A DNA stretch of 64,000 bases from Fischerella muscicola SAG 1427-1 = PCC 73103 (lineage in GTDB: Bacteria; Cyanobacteriota; Cyanobacteriia; Cyanobacteriales; Nostocaceae), in contig NZ_AJLJ01000064.1 in NCBI RefSeq assembly GCF_000317245.1, positions 62,001 to 126,000 on the forward strand, read 5' to 3'. A program made the translations under genes and the position numbers. The first letter of the stretch is position 1. The number at the start of each line of letters is the position of its first letter. Under the pieces are notes generated by a model. That model made no database searches, was not told where the DNA came from, and worked only from the letters and a program-made list of their open reading frames with translations. Of the stretch, positions 1-7,429 are shown piece by piece.

Positions 1-949
1 ATCGGGAAATTCTGCTGCAACTCCTACAAATACCAAACCAATTCAATTTGGTTTTAGTGCTTGGCCTGGTTGGTTTCCTTGGCAAATTGCTCAAGAACAA
101 AAGTTATTTGAGGCAAATAAAGTTAATGTCGATTTGAAGTGGTTTGATGGCTATTTAGATTCCATTAATGCTTTGAGAGCAGGTCAATTAGATGCCAATA
201 CTCAAACTTTAAATGACACGATTAGTTCAGTAGCAGCCGGTTCAGACCAAGTGATTGTTTTAGTCAATGACAATTCAACTGGCAACGATAAAATTATCGT
301 CAGGGAAGGAATTAATACTATTGCTGACCTCAAAGGCAAAAAAATTGCGGCGGAAGAAGGAACTGTTGACCATTTTTTATTGTTACTAGGTTTGAAAAAA
401 GCAGGTTTAACACAAGCTGATATTCAGTTCCAACCACTGGAAACAGGTGCAGCCGCCGCAGCTTTTGTTGCTGGTCAAGTGGATGCAGTAGGAGTTTTTG
501 CACCCTTCACTACAAAGGCTTTATCACGTCCTGGCAGTAAAGAATTATTCAGTTCTAAAGACTTTCTGGGGGCAATTCCTGACCATTTAGTTGTCAGTCG
601 TCAACTTATTAATCAGCGTCCACAGGATATTCAAGCATTAGTAAATACTTGGTTTGCAACCTTAGATTTTATGAGAGCAAATCAAGCAAAAGCTTACAAA
701 ATTATGGCAAAACGTGCAGGGGTGTCTGTTGCTGAATATCAGGCATACGATGCAGGGACTAAAATCTTTACTCTTGAAGAAAATGTGCAAGCATTTAATC
801 CCGGTAACAACATGACATCTATTAGATATGCTGCTGAAGAAATTAGTAAATTTCTGGTTGAGAGCGGTTTGATTAAACAAGCACCTAATCTTAACCAAAT
901 CTTTGATGACCGCTTTATCAAAGCCTACGCTGCCAAGCAAAAATCATGA
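1..949 (+). CDS. ABC transporter substrate-binding protein, NitT/TauT (SsuA-like) family, 5'-truncated
   Basis: The reading frame is already open at base 2, so the signal peptide and true start lie upstream of the window; about 315 codons are visible. The visible N-terminus, with its FGFSAWPGWFPWQIAQEQ stretch followed by a region with DSINALRAGQLDA, is typical of the periplasmic binding proteins of nitrate, sulfonate, taurine and thiamine-precursor importers. A TTG at 134 is in frame but internal to the fold, so it is not the start. The gene overlaps the permease by four bases (ATGA), indicating a translationally coupled operon. The substrate cannot be told from sequence; a sulfonate, nitrate-like anion or similar small molecule is inferred. 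Confidence 0.85.
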   Translation, partial: SGNSAATPTNTKPIQFGFSAWPGWFPWQIAQEQKLFEANKVNVDLKWFDGYLDSINALRAGQLDANTQTLNDTISSVAAGSDQVIVLVNDNSTGNDKIIVREGINTIADLKGKKIAAEEGTVDHFLLLLGLKKAGLTQADIQFQPLETGAAAAAFVAGQVDAVGVFAPFTTKALSRPGSKELFSSKDFLGAIPDHLVVSRQLINQRPQDIQALVNTWFATLDFMRANQAKAYKIMAKRAGVSVAEYQAYDAGTKIFTLEENVQAFNPGNNMTSIRYAAEEISKFLVESGLIKQAPNLNQIFDDRFIKAYAAKQKS

Positions 950-1803
950 GCCAACACGCTGAAGATTTGCAAGAAATAAATTGCGGACGTTCGCCGAAAA
1001 TGTTACCACAAAACAGCTTTTGGCGCATTGCTGAGGATATTCCTCATAACTTGGCTTGGACTTTAATGTTCTTGTCAATTACCGTACCTATAATTCTCTG
1101 GTGGATTATTGCTAATACAGGGTTAATTCCACCTTTGTTTCTTCCTTCTCCCGGTCAAGTTTGGAGTGCATTGCAAAGGCTTTTGGCAAGTGGAGATTTG
1201 CAAAAAGATATTGCTTTTAGCTTATTTCGAGTCCTGGGTGGATTTTCGCTAGCAGCAATTGTTTCCATTCCATTAGGCACGTTAATGGGTTCTTTTGCGA
1301 GTATTCGGGCATTGCTAGAACCACTGATTGGCATCGTGCGCTATATGCCAGCCCCAGCATTTATTCCCTTACTAATTTTATATTTTGGCTTGGGAGAAAC
1401 GCCAAAAATCATGCTGATATTTATCGGCACACTGTTTTTTAATACCTTAATGGTGATGGATGCAGTGAAGTTTGTTCCCCAGGAATTATTAGAAACTACC
1501 TATACTTTAGGCGGGCAAAGAAAACAAGTTTTACTACAAGTCATTTTCCCATTTATTCTGCCTAATATTATCGATGCTTGTCGTGTCAACATGGCAGCAT
1601 CTTGGAATTTAGTGATTGTTTCGGAATTGGTAGCAGCAACAGAAGGTTTAGGACGCCGAATTAGTGTTGCTCAAAGATATCTGAAAACAGATGAAATTTT
1701 TGCTGGGTTAATTGTAATTGGTTTAATTGGTTTAGGAATTGACCTTTTGTTTCGATTGTTATTGCGGGCTTCTTGTAAGTGGGCAATGACAAATGACAAA
1801 TAA
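946..1803 (+). CDS. ABC transporter permease, SsuC/TauC-like
   Basis: This is a 285-residue inner-membrane permease of the binding-protein-dependent type, with about six hydrophobic segments. The cytoplasmic EAA-like loop lies near residues 178-205 (ELLETTYTLGGQRKQV...PFILPNI), the region that contacts the ATPase in this family. The start ATG overlaps the stop of the binding-protein gene and the ATPase starts 13 bp downstream, so the three genes form one importer operon. The last residues (MTNDK) and the stop codon are encoded inside a heptanucleotide tandem repeat, which is unusual and suggests the natural C-terminus was changed by repeat expansion. Confidence 0.9.
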   Translation: MSQHAEDLQEINCGRSPKMLPQNSFWRIAEDIPHNLAWTLMFLSITVPIILWWIIANTGLIPPLFLPSPGQVWSALQRLLASGDLQKDIAFSLFRVLGGFSLAAIVSIPLGTLMGSFASIRALLEPLIGIVRYMPAPAFIPLLILYFGLGETPKIMLIFIGTLFFNTLMVMDAVKFVPQELLETTYTLGGQRKQVLLQVIFPFILPNIIDACRVNMAASWNLVIVSELVAATEGLGRRISVAQRYLKTDEIFAGLIVIGLIGLGIDLLFRLLLRASCKWAMTNDK

Positions 1804-1816
1804 CAAATGACAAATT
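1785..1816. repeat. Heptanucleotide tandem repeat (AATGACA) spanning a stop codon
   Basis: Four 7-base units are visible: AATGACA, AATGACA, AATAACA, AATGACA. The third unit differs by one base and that change creates the in-frame TAA of the permease. This is a short tandemly repeated repetitive (STRR) sequence of the type common in heterocystous cyanobacteria. It fills the whole gap between permease and ATPase genes. Confidence 0.85.
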
Positions 1817-2605
1817 ATGCATTTAGAAATTAACCAACTCCACAAACAATTCAAAACTAAGCGCGGTTTGCTCACTGCGCTTCAAGATATTAGTTTGCAC
1901 ATTGAAGAGGGAGAATTTGTCTGTGCAGTAGGTGCTAGTGGTTCTGGTAAGTCAACTCTGCTACGTCTCATTGCGGGGTTGGATACTCCGACAGCGGGGG
2001 AGATACTGGTTGATGGGGTGCGGGTTACAGGGCCAGGATCTGACCGTGGTATGGTTTTTCAAAGCTACACTCTCTATCCGTGGATGAGTGTTGCCGAAAA
2101 TGTAGAATTTGGTTTGAAACTGCAAGGTTTACCGAAAGCCCAGCGAAGACGACAGGCGGCTTATTATCTAGAAGTAGTAGGTTTATCTACGTTTGCTAAA
2201 GCGCTACCTAAAGAACTTTCTGGTGGGATGAAACAACGAGTAGCGATCGCCCGTGCTTTAGCATCAAAACCAAAAATTCTACTCATGGATGAACCCTTTG
2301 GCGCTTTGGATGCACAGACAAAAGAAGCTATGCAGCAATTTTTACTGGAAATTTGGCGTAGCACTAGCACGACAATTTTTATGATCACTCATGATGTAGA
2401 GGAAGCAATTTTTTTATCTCAACGTATCTACGTATTAAGTGCGCGACCAGGTACGATTAAACAGGAATTACAAATCCAACTACCCAGCAAATCGAATCCT
2501 CAAATCAAGCGCCATAGCGTATTTCAGAAATACAAAGATGATGTGATTAAACTCCTGTATGAGGATGGGATTCAAACAAATAGGAATCCAAGCAATTACC
2601 TATAG
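1817..2605 (+). CDS. ABC transporter ATP-binding protein, SsuB/TauB-like
   Basis: A 262-residue ATPase that powers the importer encoded just upstream. Seen motifs: Walker A GASGSGKST at 39-47, Q-loop VFQSYTLYPW near 80-89, signature LSGGMKQ at 134-140, Walker B ILLMDEPFGALD near 154-165 and switch histidine THD at 191-193. Length and motifs match the nitrate/sulfonate/taurine ATPase subfamily. No regulatory C-terminal domain is present. It is the last gene of the operon; about 150 bp of AT-rich DNA separates it from the thioredoxin gene. Confidence 0.93.
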   Translation: MHLEINQLHKQFKTKRGLLTALQDISLHIEEGEFVCAVGASGSGKSTLLRLIAGLDTPTAGEILVDGVRVTGPGSDRGMVFQSYTLYPWMSVAENVEFGLKLQGLPKAQRRRQAAYYLEVVGLSTFAKALPKELSGGMKQRVAIARALASKPKILLMDEPFGALDAQTKEAMQQFLLEIWRSTSTTIFMITHDVEEAIFLSQRIYVLSARPGTIKQELQIQLPSKSNPQIKRHSVFQKYKDDVIKLLYEDGIQTNRNPSNYL

Positions 2606-2754
2606 TAATTTAAGCTACAATTAATTTATATAATATCTTTTTAGATGGTCTGTGAAACTTTTTTCCAATACAGCACCGCAAACATGCTTTACAATCATCT
2701 AGGCTGCTAGGAACTACTATTAAAATCAAACAATAAAAAACAGGTGCGTATCAC

Positions 2755-3072
2755 ATGTCTACAAAAAAGCAATTCAATAGCTTTGAAGAGATGCTATCTG
2801 GTTCTGATGTACCCGTATTAGTAGACTTTTATGCTGACTGGTGTGGGCCTTGCCAGATGATGGTTCCGATTTTAGAGCAAGTTAATGCCCAACTCCAAGG
2901 CCAAATCAGAATCGTCAAAATTGACACTGAGAAATACCAACAATTGGCTACTCAGTATAGAATTGAAGCTCTACCAACTTTAGTACTGTTTAAGCAAGGT
3001 CAGCCAATAGACCGAATTGAGGGTGTTTTACAAGCACCGCAATTGGTACAGCGTCTGAGAAGTTTGATGTAA
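2755..3072 (+). CDS. trxA: Thioredoxin
   Basis: A 105-residue single-domain thioredoxin, a cytoplasmic disulfide reductant. The redox-active WCGPC is at residues 29-33, preceded by the usual VDFYAD strand, and the cis-proline loop appears in ALPTL near residue 75. Length is standard and there is no signal peptide, so it should act in the cytosol. It follows the ABC operon on the same strand but after 149 bp, so it is probably transcribed separately. Which thioredoxin subtype (m, x, y) it belongs to is not decided here. Confidence 0.93.
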   Translation: MSTKKQFNSFEEMLSGSDVPVLVDFYADWCGPCQMMVPILEQVNAQLQGQIRIVKIDTEKYQQLATQYRIEALPTLVLFKQGQPIDRIEGVLQAPQLVQRLRSLM

Positions 3073-3147
3073 AGTAGTTAGTAGTTAAGGATTAAGTAGG
3101 GATGTACTCTGCGATAGACCACGCAGAGTGCATTTTTTCTGCATTTT

Positions 3148-3432
3148 TTAGTTTATTACTGAATTAGAATACCAGGAATTTTTCACCACTTCAGTACTCT
3201 TGATCAATCCATCTGGAGATGTGTAATTGTTTGTGGTTGTAGTACTACCAGAGTTTTGATTACCTTCATCTGAATCTTCACGAATACCCAATATTCCAAG
3301 AACTACAACAGGCTTAATGGCAAAAACATTATATCCACCCGATACTTTTTCGCTCTGCTCGTGGCTGAGTTCTTCAAAACACAAACCAATATTCTCCAAC
3401 CTAGAAATGTTTAAGTCAAATGGATGACGCAT
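3148..3432 (-). CDS. Short peptide with double-glycine-type leader, RiPP/bacteriocin-precursor-like
   Basis: A 94-residue protein of unknown function. Residues 20-33 (EELSHEQSEKVSGG) match the double-glycine leader pattern ELSxEQxExVxGG used by peptide natural-product precursors cleaved by C39 peptidase-ABC exporters. The part after GG (34-94) begins with a hydrophobic stretch and continues into a Ser/Thr/Asn-rich tail. An AGGAG ribosome site lies six bases before the ATG, so the gene is probably expressed. No maturase, peptidase or exporter gene is visible nearby, so it would be an orphan precursor. The leader is seen; the natural-product role is inferred. Confidence 0.6.
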   Translation of the reverse strand: MRHPFDLNISRLENIGLCFEELSHEQSEKVSGGYNVFAIKPVVVLGILGIREDSDEGNQNSGSTTTTNNYTSPDGLIKSTEVVKNSWYSNSVIN

Positions 3433-3448
3433 AACAGACTCCTAATTT

Positions 3449-3474
3449 AAAGTCAAAAGTCAAAAGTCAAAACT
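3449..3474. repeat. Heptanucleotide tandem repeat (AAAAGTC)
   Basis: Just over three units of AAAAGTC lie directly upstream of the short leader-peptide gene. The same heptamer, in the other orientation, recurs at 14769-14794, which marks it as a dispersed STRR family. Confidence 0.8.
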
Positions 3475-3787
3475 TGCTCTTTGACTTTGAGTAAACTATT
3501 CACTTTCCCCTCTACTTTAAGTAGTTGTTTCTCAAAAACTAGGGGTGTAGGAGAACCCCATGCTACATCGTACTAGGGAAAAATCAAATTTTTAATTTCT
3601 ACTCCTAATTAAAATTTAATGTCAGTTTCGTATTTATTTCCAGGTAAATTACGTAATTTAAATTACCTAGATATGAAGATAAAATTTCATTTTTAAGCAA
3701 AGTGTAATGGGTAGGTGCTTGGTAGAGAGATGCTGCTGGGTTAACTTAGGAAAACTTCATGTGTAGAGAGATTTTTGGGAATTGGTA
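3475..3787. other. Gene-free stretch, AT-rich
   Basis: Between the leader-peptide gene and the WD40 gene. I see the tail of the AAAAGTC repeat, a TTTGACTTTGAGTAAA segment and otherwise AT-rich DNA without a convincing ORF, RNA or strong hairpin. It probably holds the promoter of the leader-peptide gene. Confidence 0.5.
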
Positions 3788-4867
3788 TTACATGCGCCAA
3801 AGCAGAATTTTTTTGTCGTAACCACCAGTAGCAAGCAATTTTCCGTCGGGGCTAAAGGCGATCGCACTTACCCAGTCTGTGTGTCCCTCAAGCGTATTTA
3901 TTAACTTTCCTGTGGTTAAATCCCATAGCTGTATTACACCCTGTTTGCCACCACTAGCTAAAATATCTTCGTTGGGGTTAATAGCAATGGCATTAATCCA
4001 ATTATTGTGATTGATAGAGTTGTTGTTTTCCAGGGTACTTGTAAAATTCCCTGTTTTGGCATCCCAGAGTTTAATCTTACCATCATGGCTAGCAGTAACT
4101 AGAGTTTGTCCATCTGGGGTAAAAGCTAGACCACTAACTACTTGAGTGTGGGCGATAAACTGACGAATTAATTGACCAGAATTTAAGTCCCATAGTTTCA
4201 CTACACCCTGAGTGTCACCACTAGCGAGGATCTGACCATCTGGGCTAATCGTAATTTTAGAAATATTGTTGTAGTGTACTAAAGTTGCTAGGGGACGCTT
4301 GTTTACTAAGTCCCACAGGCGAATACCATCTAAACCACCACTAGCCAATATTTTTCCATCTGGAGTTATAGTCAAAGATAGGACATTGCTAGTGTGTCCA
4401 ATGAAGGAACGAGTAAATTTGTTTGTCTTGAGATTCCAAAGATTGATAGTGTAATCATTACTACAACTAGCCAGAGTTTGACCATCTGGGGAAATCAGCA
4501 CAGATTCCACGGCTGTTTTTTGAGCTTTGCGGATATTTCCTATGAGATCGCCATTCTTTATACTCCATAAGCGAATCACGCCATTGTTATCTGAACCGCC
4601 ACTCACTAAAGTTTTGCTATCAGGACTGAAGGTTAGGGATTTAATGCTTCCTAAATTGTCTTTGAGAGTATGAATTCGCTGGGGATTAACTAACTTCTTG
4701 GTAGTCTCAGGATTGAGTTTGACTTCAACAGTAGCAGGATTTACAGCTGGTATTTGTACTAACGAAGCGATCGCCACAGCACCTGCTATACCTACCAATG
4801 TCATTAAAGGAATTTTTAATTTGATACTTATAACTTTGTCAAAAAGTTTACTATAACTATTATTCAT
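3788..4867 (-). CDS. WD40 beta-propeller protein with N-terminal membrane anchor
   Basis: A 359-residue protein. Residues about 15-40 form one hydrophobic segment (a signal anchor), followed by a linker and seven WD40 blades from about residue 65 to the end. Blade signatures such as LAFSPDGKLLATGGYDKK, VKLWDL and IQLWDLTTGK are clear, with the conserved structural Asp and the terminal WD/WR. WD40 propellers of this kind serve as protein-interaction platforms; no kinase or NB-ARC domain is fused here, unlike many cyanobacterial WD40 proteins. Which side of the membrane the propeller faces is not determined. Confidence 0.88.
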   Translation of the reverse strand: MNNSYSKLFDKVISIKLKIPLMTLVGIAGAVAIASLVQIPAVNPATVEVKLNPETTKKLVNPQRIHTLKDNLGSIKSLTFSPDSKTLVSGGSDNNGVIRLWSIKNGDLIGNIRKAQKTAVESVLISPDGQTLASCSNDYTINLWNLKTNKFTRSFIGHTSNVLSLTITPDGKILASGGLDGIRLWDLVNKRPLATLVHYNNISKITISPDGQILASGDTQGVVKLWDLNSGQLIRQFIAHTQVVSGLAFTPDGQTLVTASHDGKIKLWDAKTGNFTSTLENNNSINHNNWINAIAINPNEDILASGGKQGVIQLWDLTTGKLINTLEGHTDWVSAIAFSPDGKLLATGGYDKKILLWRM

Positions 4868-5003
4868 ATATTTCTAGATTAGAAAAACGGGCGATCGCCT
4901 GACACATACTTTCTTTTGTAAGTCAGGAAAAACTACTCCACAAGAGTGAAAACCATAAATTTGGCGATGCTCCGTGAATTTTCTAATCTTAACTATAAAA
5001 ATT

Positions 5004-5031
5004 AAAACCCCACCCTTAATGGGGTGGTTTT
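5004..5031 (-). terminator. Terminator hairpin overlapping the 3' end of the upstream gene
   Basis: On the minus strand AAAACC-A-CCC pairs with GGGT-GG-TTTT with a two-base bulge. The loop contains the stop codon of the small membrane-protein gene, so the last codons of that gene form the 5' arm. A and T runs on both sides would let it work in either direction. Confidence 0.6.
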
Positions 5032-5321
5032 TTCTTAGCAATAGTCAGCATTGGTAAAGTCGAACTCGAAGAGCGCGAAGGTAAGTAATGTTGCACTACA
5101 GGCTCTTCAGCAGGTAGAGGACGACGCTGTTGACGTAGCCACAATTTTAATAAAAGCGTTACTCCTGCTGTTCCTAAACCAAAAGCGAATAAAGACCACT
5201 TATCGTCAAATCCACCGATCAGCGCGTCTACCACTCCCATCGTAATCAATACGCTGATTAGCGGTTCTTTTCGGTAGGCTGACTTTAAAAAACGAGGCAA
5301 TACGGCATTTACAGCATTCAT
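5016..5321 (-). CDS. Small conserved-type membrane protein of unknown function
   Basis: About 101 residues. A hydrophobic hairpin (LISVLITMGVVDALIGGF then WSLFAFGLGTAGVTLLLKLW) is followed by an Arg/Pro/Ser-rich soluble tail. ATG at 5321 is chosen over the in-frame GTG directly before it. I do not recognise a family. The two membrane segments and the short basic tail suggest an integral membrane accessory protein. The transcription terminator overlaps its stop codon, so it is likely the last gene of its transcript. Function is not inferred. Confidence 0.6.
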   Translation of the reverse strand: MNAVNAVLPRFLKSAYRKEPLISVLITMGVVDALIGGFDDKWSLFAFGLGTAGVTLLLKLWLRQQRRPLPAEEPVVQHYLPSRSSSSTLPMLTIAKKKPPH

Positions 5322-5510
5322 CACAGCTTGGTTGATTTTAGTTCACCTTTTGCGTAAATTTACTGAAAGTTCTTCACCTACATTTAGCGCCCTAAACTGG
5401 AGCTTACATTTACATCATAATATTATATTTATTCAAATAAACCAGAGTACTTTCATAGACTACTTTTGGGCGGTTTTCCGAACAGCTATAGTACTGATAA
5501 ATACAAATAA

Positions 5511-5539
5511 ATCCCCGACTTTTATGAAAAATCGGGGAT
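5511..5539 (-). terminator. Terminator hairpin downstream of the Hlip gene
   Basis: ATCCCCGA (5511-5518) pairs perfectly with TCGGGGAT (5532-5539) around a 13-base loop, 38 bases past the HliP stop codon, with T-rich DNA after it on the minus strand. A very similar hairpin occurs at 63778-63810. Confidence 0.6.
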
Positions 5540-5576
5540 CTTGTTTACAAGTTGTACACTCGTACTTTTTTGTAAT

Positions 5577-5750
5577 TTACTTGAGACCAAGCCAAGATAG
5601 CACACCCTTATCGGTGAAGTATTCAATCAACACCATCAGAATAAAGCCGATCATTGCAGCTCGACCATTCAAGCGTTCGGCATATTCACTAAATCCAAAT
5701 TTTGGCTCTTCCAGTTTGGGAGTTACGCTTGGTTGTGGTTGTGTCATCAT
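5577..5750 (-). CDS. High-light-inducible protein (Hlip/SCP), single-helix LHC-like
   Basis: A 57-residue one-helix chlorophyll-binding stress protein. The diagnostic motif ERLNGRAAMIGF lies at residues 25-36, where Glu and Asn ligate chlorophyll in this family; the helix continues to about residue 44. The start is ATGATG with AGAGG upstream. Hlips sit in the thylakoid membrane and associate with photosystem assembly modules and with ferrochelatase under excess light. The gene is too short for many ORF filters and a longer antisense frame (5332-5754) covers it, so it is easily missed. Confidence 0.92.
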   Translation of the reverse strand: MMTQPQPSVTPKLEEPKFGFSEYAERLNGRAAMIGFILMVLIEYFTDKGVLSWLGLK

Positions 5751-5754
5751 TTGA

Positions 5755-6102
5755 AAAAACCTCTTTGTTGGGAAATGTTAAGTCAATACACTTTTGTGGT
5801 ATTGCACATTGAGCTATATCACTCAACCAATGTTTTACATTTTTTTACTATTCTTAATATATTTTAGGAATACTCAGAAAATCGTCAAGCCCGTTTAGGG
5901 AGGACAAAGGAAACAGGGGAGACAAGAAGGACAAGGAAGAATTTTTCCCCGTTCCCTGTTTCCTGTTCCCCATTCCCAAATTCAGTCAATGTTAAATTGG
6001 TGATATCAGGGCAAACTCAGGTGAATTCGTATTATTGGATTCAACATACTAAAAACAAGACTGACAAACTAAAGCTACACAAAAATTAATTAGGGGCAGT
6101 GA
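5755..6102. other. Intergenic region with inverted low-complexity repeat
   Basis: AGGAAACAGGG (5908-5918) and CCCTGTTTCCT (5954-5964) form a perfect 11-bp inverted repeat within a G-rich GACAAGG tract followed by a CCCCATTCCC tract. This is the same low-complexity family seen around 7.2, 24.4 and 32.6 kb. The rest should contain the divergent promoters of hlip and ald. Confidence 0.6.
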
Positions 6103-7191
6103 ATGGATATAGGTGTTCCCAGAGAAACTAAAGACCAGGAGTTTCGAGTTGGGTTGAGTCCCTCTAGTGTCAGGGTACTAAAAGAAACTGGTCATAATAT
6201 ATTTGTAGAAACTCAAGCTGGCGCAGGTGCGGGATTTACGGATGATGACTACAGAAATTCAGGCGCAGAAATAGTCCCAACACCAGAAGCTGCTTGGAAT
6301 CGCGAGTTAGTGGTCAAAGTCAAAGAGCCACTACCATTAGAGTATAAATTGTTGCAAAAAGAACAGGTTTTATTTACTTATCTGCACTTAGCAGCAGGTC
6401 GGAATTTAACCGAGAATTTAATTAACAGTGGCGTTTGTGCGATCGCCTACGAAACAGTAGAGCAATCAGGCGCCAACAAATTACCCTTGCTAACACCAAT
6501 GAGCGTCATCGCCGGTCGTTTATCGGTGCAGTTCGGAGCCAGATTTCTCGAACGTCTGCAAGGCGGTAGAGGTGTTCTGTTAGGTGGAGTCCCTGGAGTC
6601 AAACCCGGTCGGGTAGTGATTCTTGGTGGTGGTGTAGTCGGTACAGAAGCAGCCAGAATAGCAGTCGGCATGGGAGCTAGCGTTCAAATTCTGGATGTGA
6701 ATGTTGAACGACTCAGCTACCTAGAAACCCTATTTGGCTCACGAGTAGAGCTACTTTACAGTAACTCAGCCTACATTGAAGCAGCAGTCCGCGAAGCCGA
6801 CCTATTAGTTGGCGCAGTCTTGATACCTGGACGGAGACCACCAATCCTTGTATCTCGCGAACTAGTCAAACAAATGCAACCAGGTTCAGTGATTGTAGAC
6901 GTAGCAGTTGACCAAGGTGGCTGTGTGGAAACTATGCGTGCAACATCCCACACCAATCCCGTTTATATCGAGGAAGGTGTATTGCACTATGGTGTTCCTA
7001 ACATGCCAGGGGCAGTTCCTTGGACGGCAACTCAGGCACTTAATAACAGTACTTTACCATACGTGGTGCAATTAGCAAATCAAGGAATCGAGGCACTAAA
7101 AAATAATTCTGCATTAGCTAAAGGTGTAAATGTGCAGAATCATCGCTTGGTACATCCGGCTGTGCAAGAGGTTTTTCCTGACTTGGTGTAG
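6103..7191 (+). CDS. ald: Alanine dehydrogenase
   Basis: A 362-residue cytoplasmic enzyme that interconverts L-alanine and pyruvate plus ammonium with NAD(H). The N-terminus MDIGVPRETKDQEFRVGL is diagnostic. Catalytic Lys74 (VKVKEPLPL) and His95 (FTYLHLAAG) fall at the family positions, and the NAD-binding GGGVVGTEAA follows near residue 175. Length is standard. It stands alone between repeat-rich intergenic regions. In filamentous cyanobacteria this enzyme supports nitrogen metabolism; that role is family knowledge, not seen here. Confidence 0.96.
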   Translation: MDIGVPRETKDQEFRVGLSPSSVRVLKETGHNIFVETQAGAGAGFTDDDYRNSGAEIVPTPEAAWNRELVVKVKEPLPLEYKLLQKEQVLFTYLHLAAGRNLTENLINSGVCAIAYETVEQSGANKLPLLTPMSVIAGRLSVQFGARFLERLQGGRGVLLGGVPGVKPGRVVILGGGVVGTEAARIAVGMGASVQILDVNVERLSYLETLFGSRVELLYSNSAYIEAAVREADLLVGAVLIPGRRPPILVSRELVKQMQPGSVIVDVAVDQGGCVETMRATSHTNPVYIEEGVLHYGVPNMPGAVPWTATQALNNSTLPYVVQLANQGIEALKNNSALAKGVNVQNHRLVHPAVQEVFPDLV

Positions 7192-7204
7192 CTATATAGA
7201 AGGG

Positions 7205-7428
7205 GAAAAGGAAAGGGAGTTTGGGGAGTGTGGGAAGACAAGGGGGACAAGGGGAGCCAGTGCGTTGCGGAGGTTTCCGTAGACGCGCTTTGCGCGGCTT
7301 CCCGCAGGGTACCAGCGCGTTGCGGAGGTTCCCTCCGTTGTAGCGACTGGCGTTCCGTTGTAGCACCTGGCGTGGACACGGGAGACAAGGGAGAATTTAT
7401 CCCAATGCCCAATGCCCGATCCCCGATC
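7205..7428. repeat. Composite interspersed repeat region
   Basis: Low-complexity GGGGAGACAAGGGGGAC tracts flank a GC-rich block (about 7260-7375) with two imperfect copies of GCGTTGCGGAGGTTCC, a CGCGCTTTGCGCGGCTTCCCGC palindrome-like part and paired GTTGTAGC-CTGGCGT segments. A related GC-rich block lies at about 46945-47165. ORFs through it have repeat-derived composition and are not genes. Confidence 0.7.
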
Positions 7429-7429
7429 C

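Noticed and set aside
2755-2790. NtcA-type GTA-N8-TAC site near the trx start
   Set aside because: The closest match has a nine-base spacer and overlaps the start codon, so it does not fit the consensus.
5332-5754. Plus-strand 140-codon frame
   Set aside because: It is antisense to the HliP gene at 5577-5750 and to its terminator; it lacks a ribosome site and any recognisable domain.
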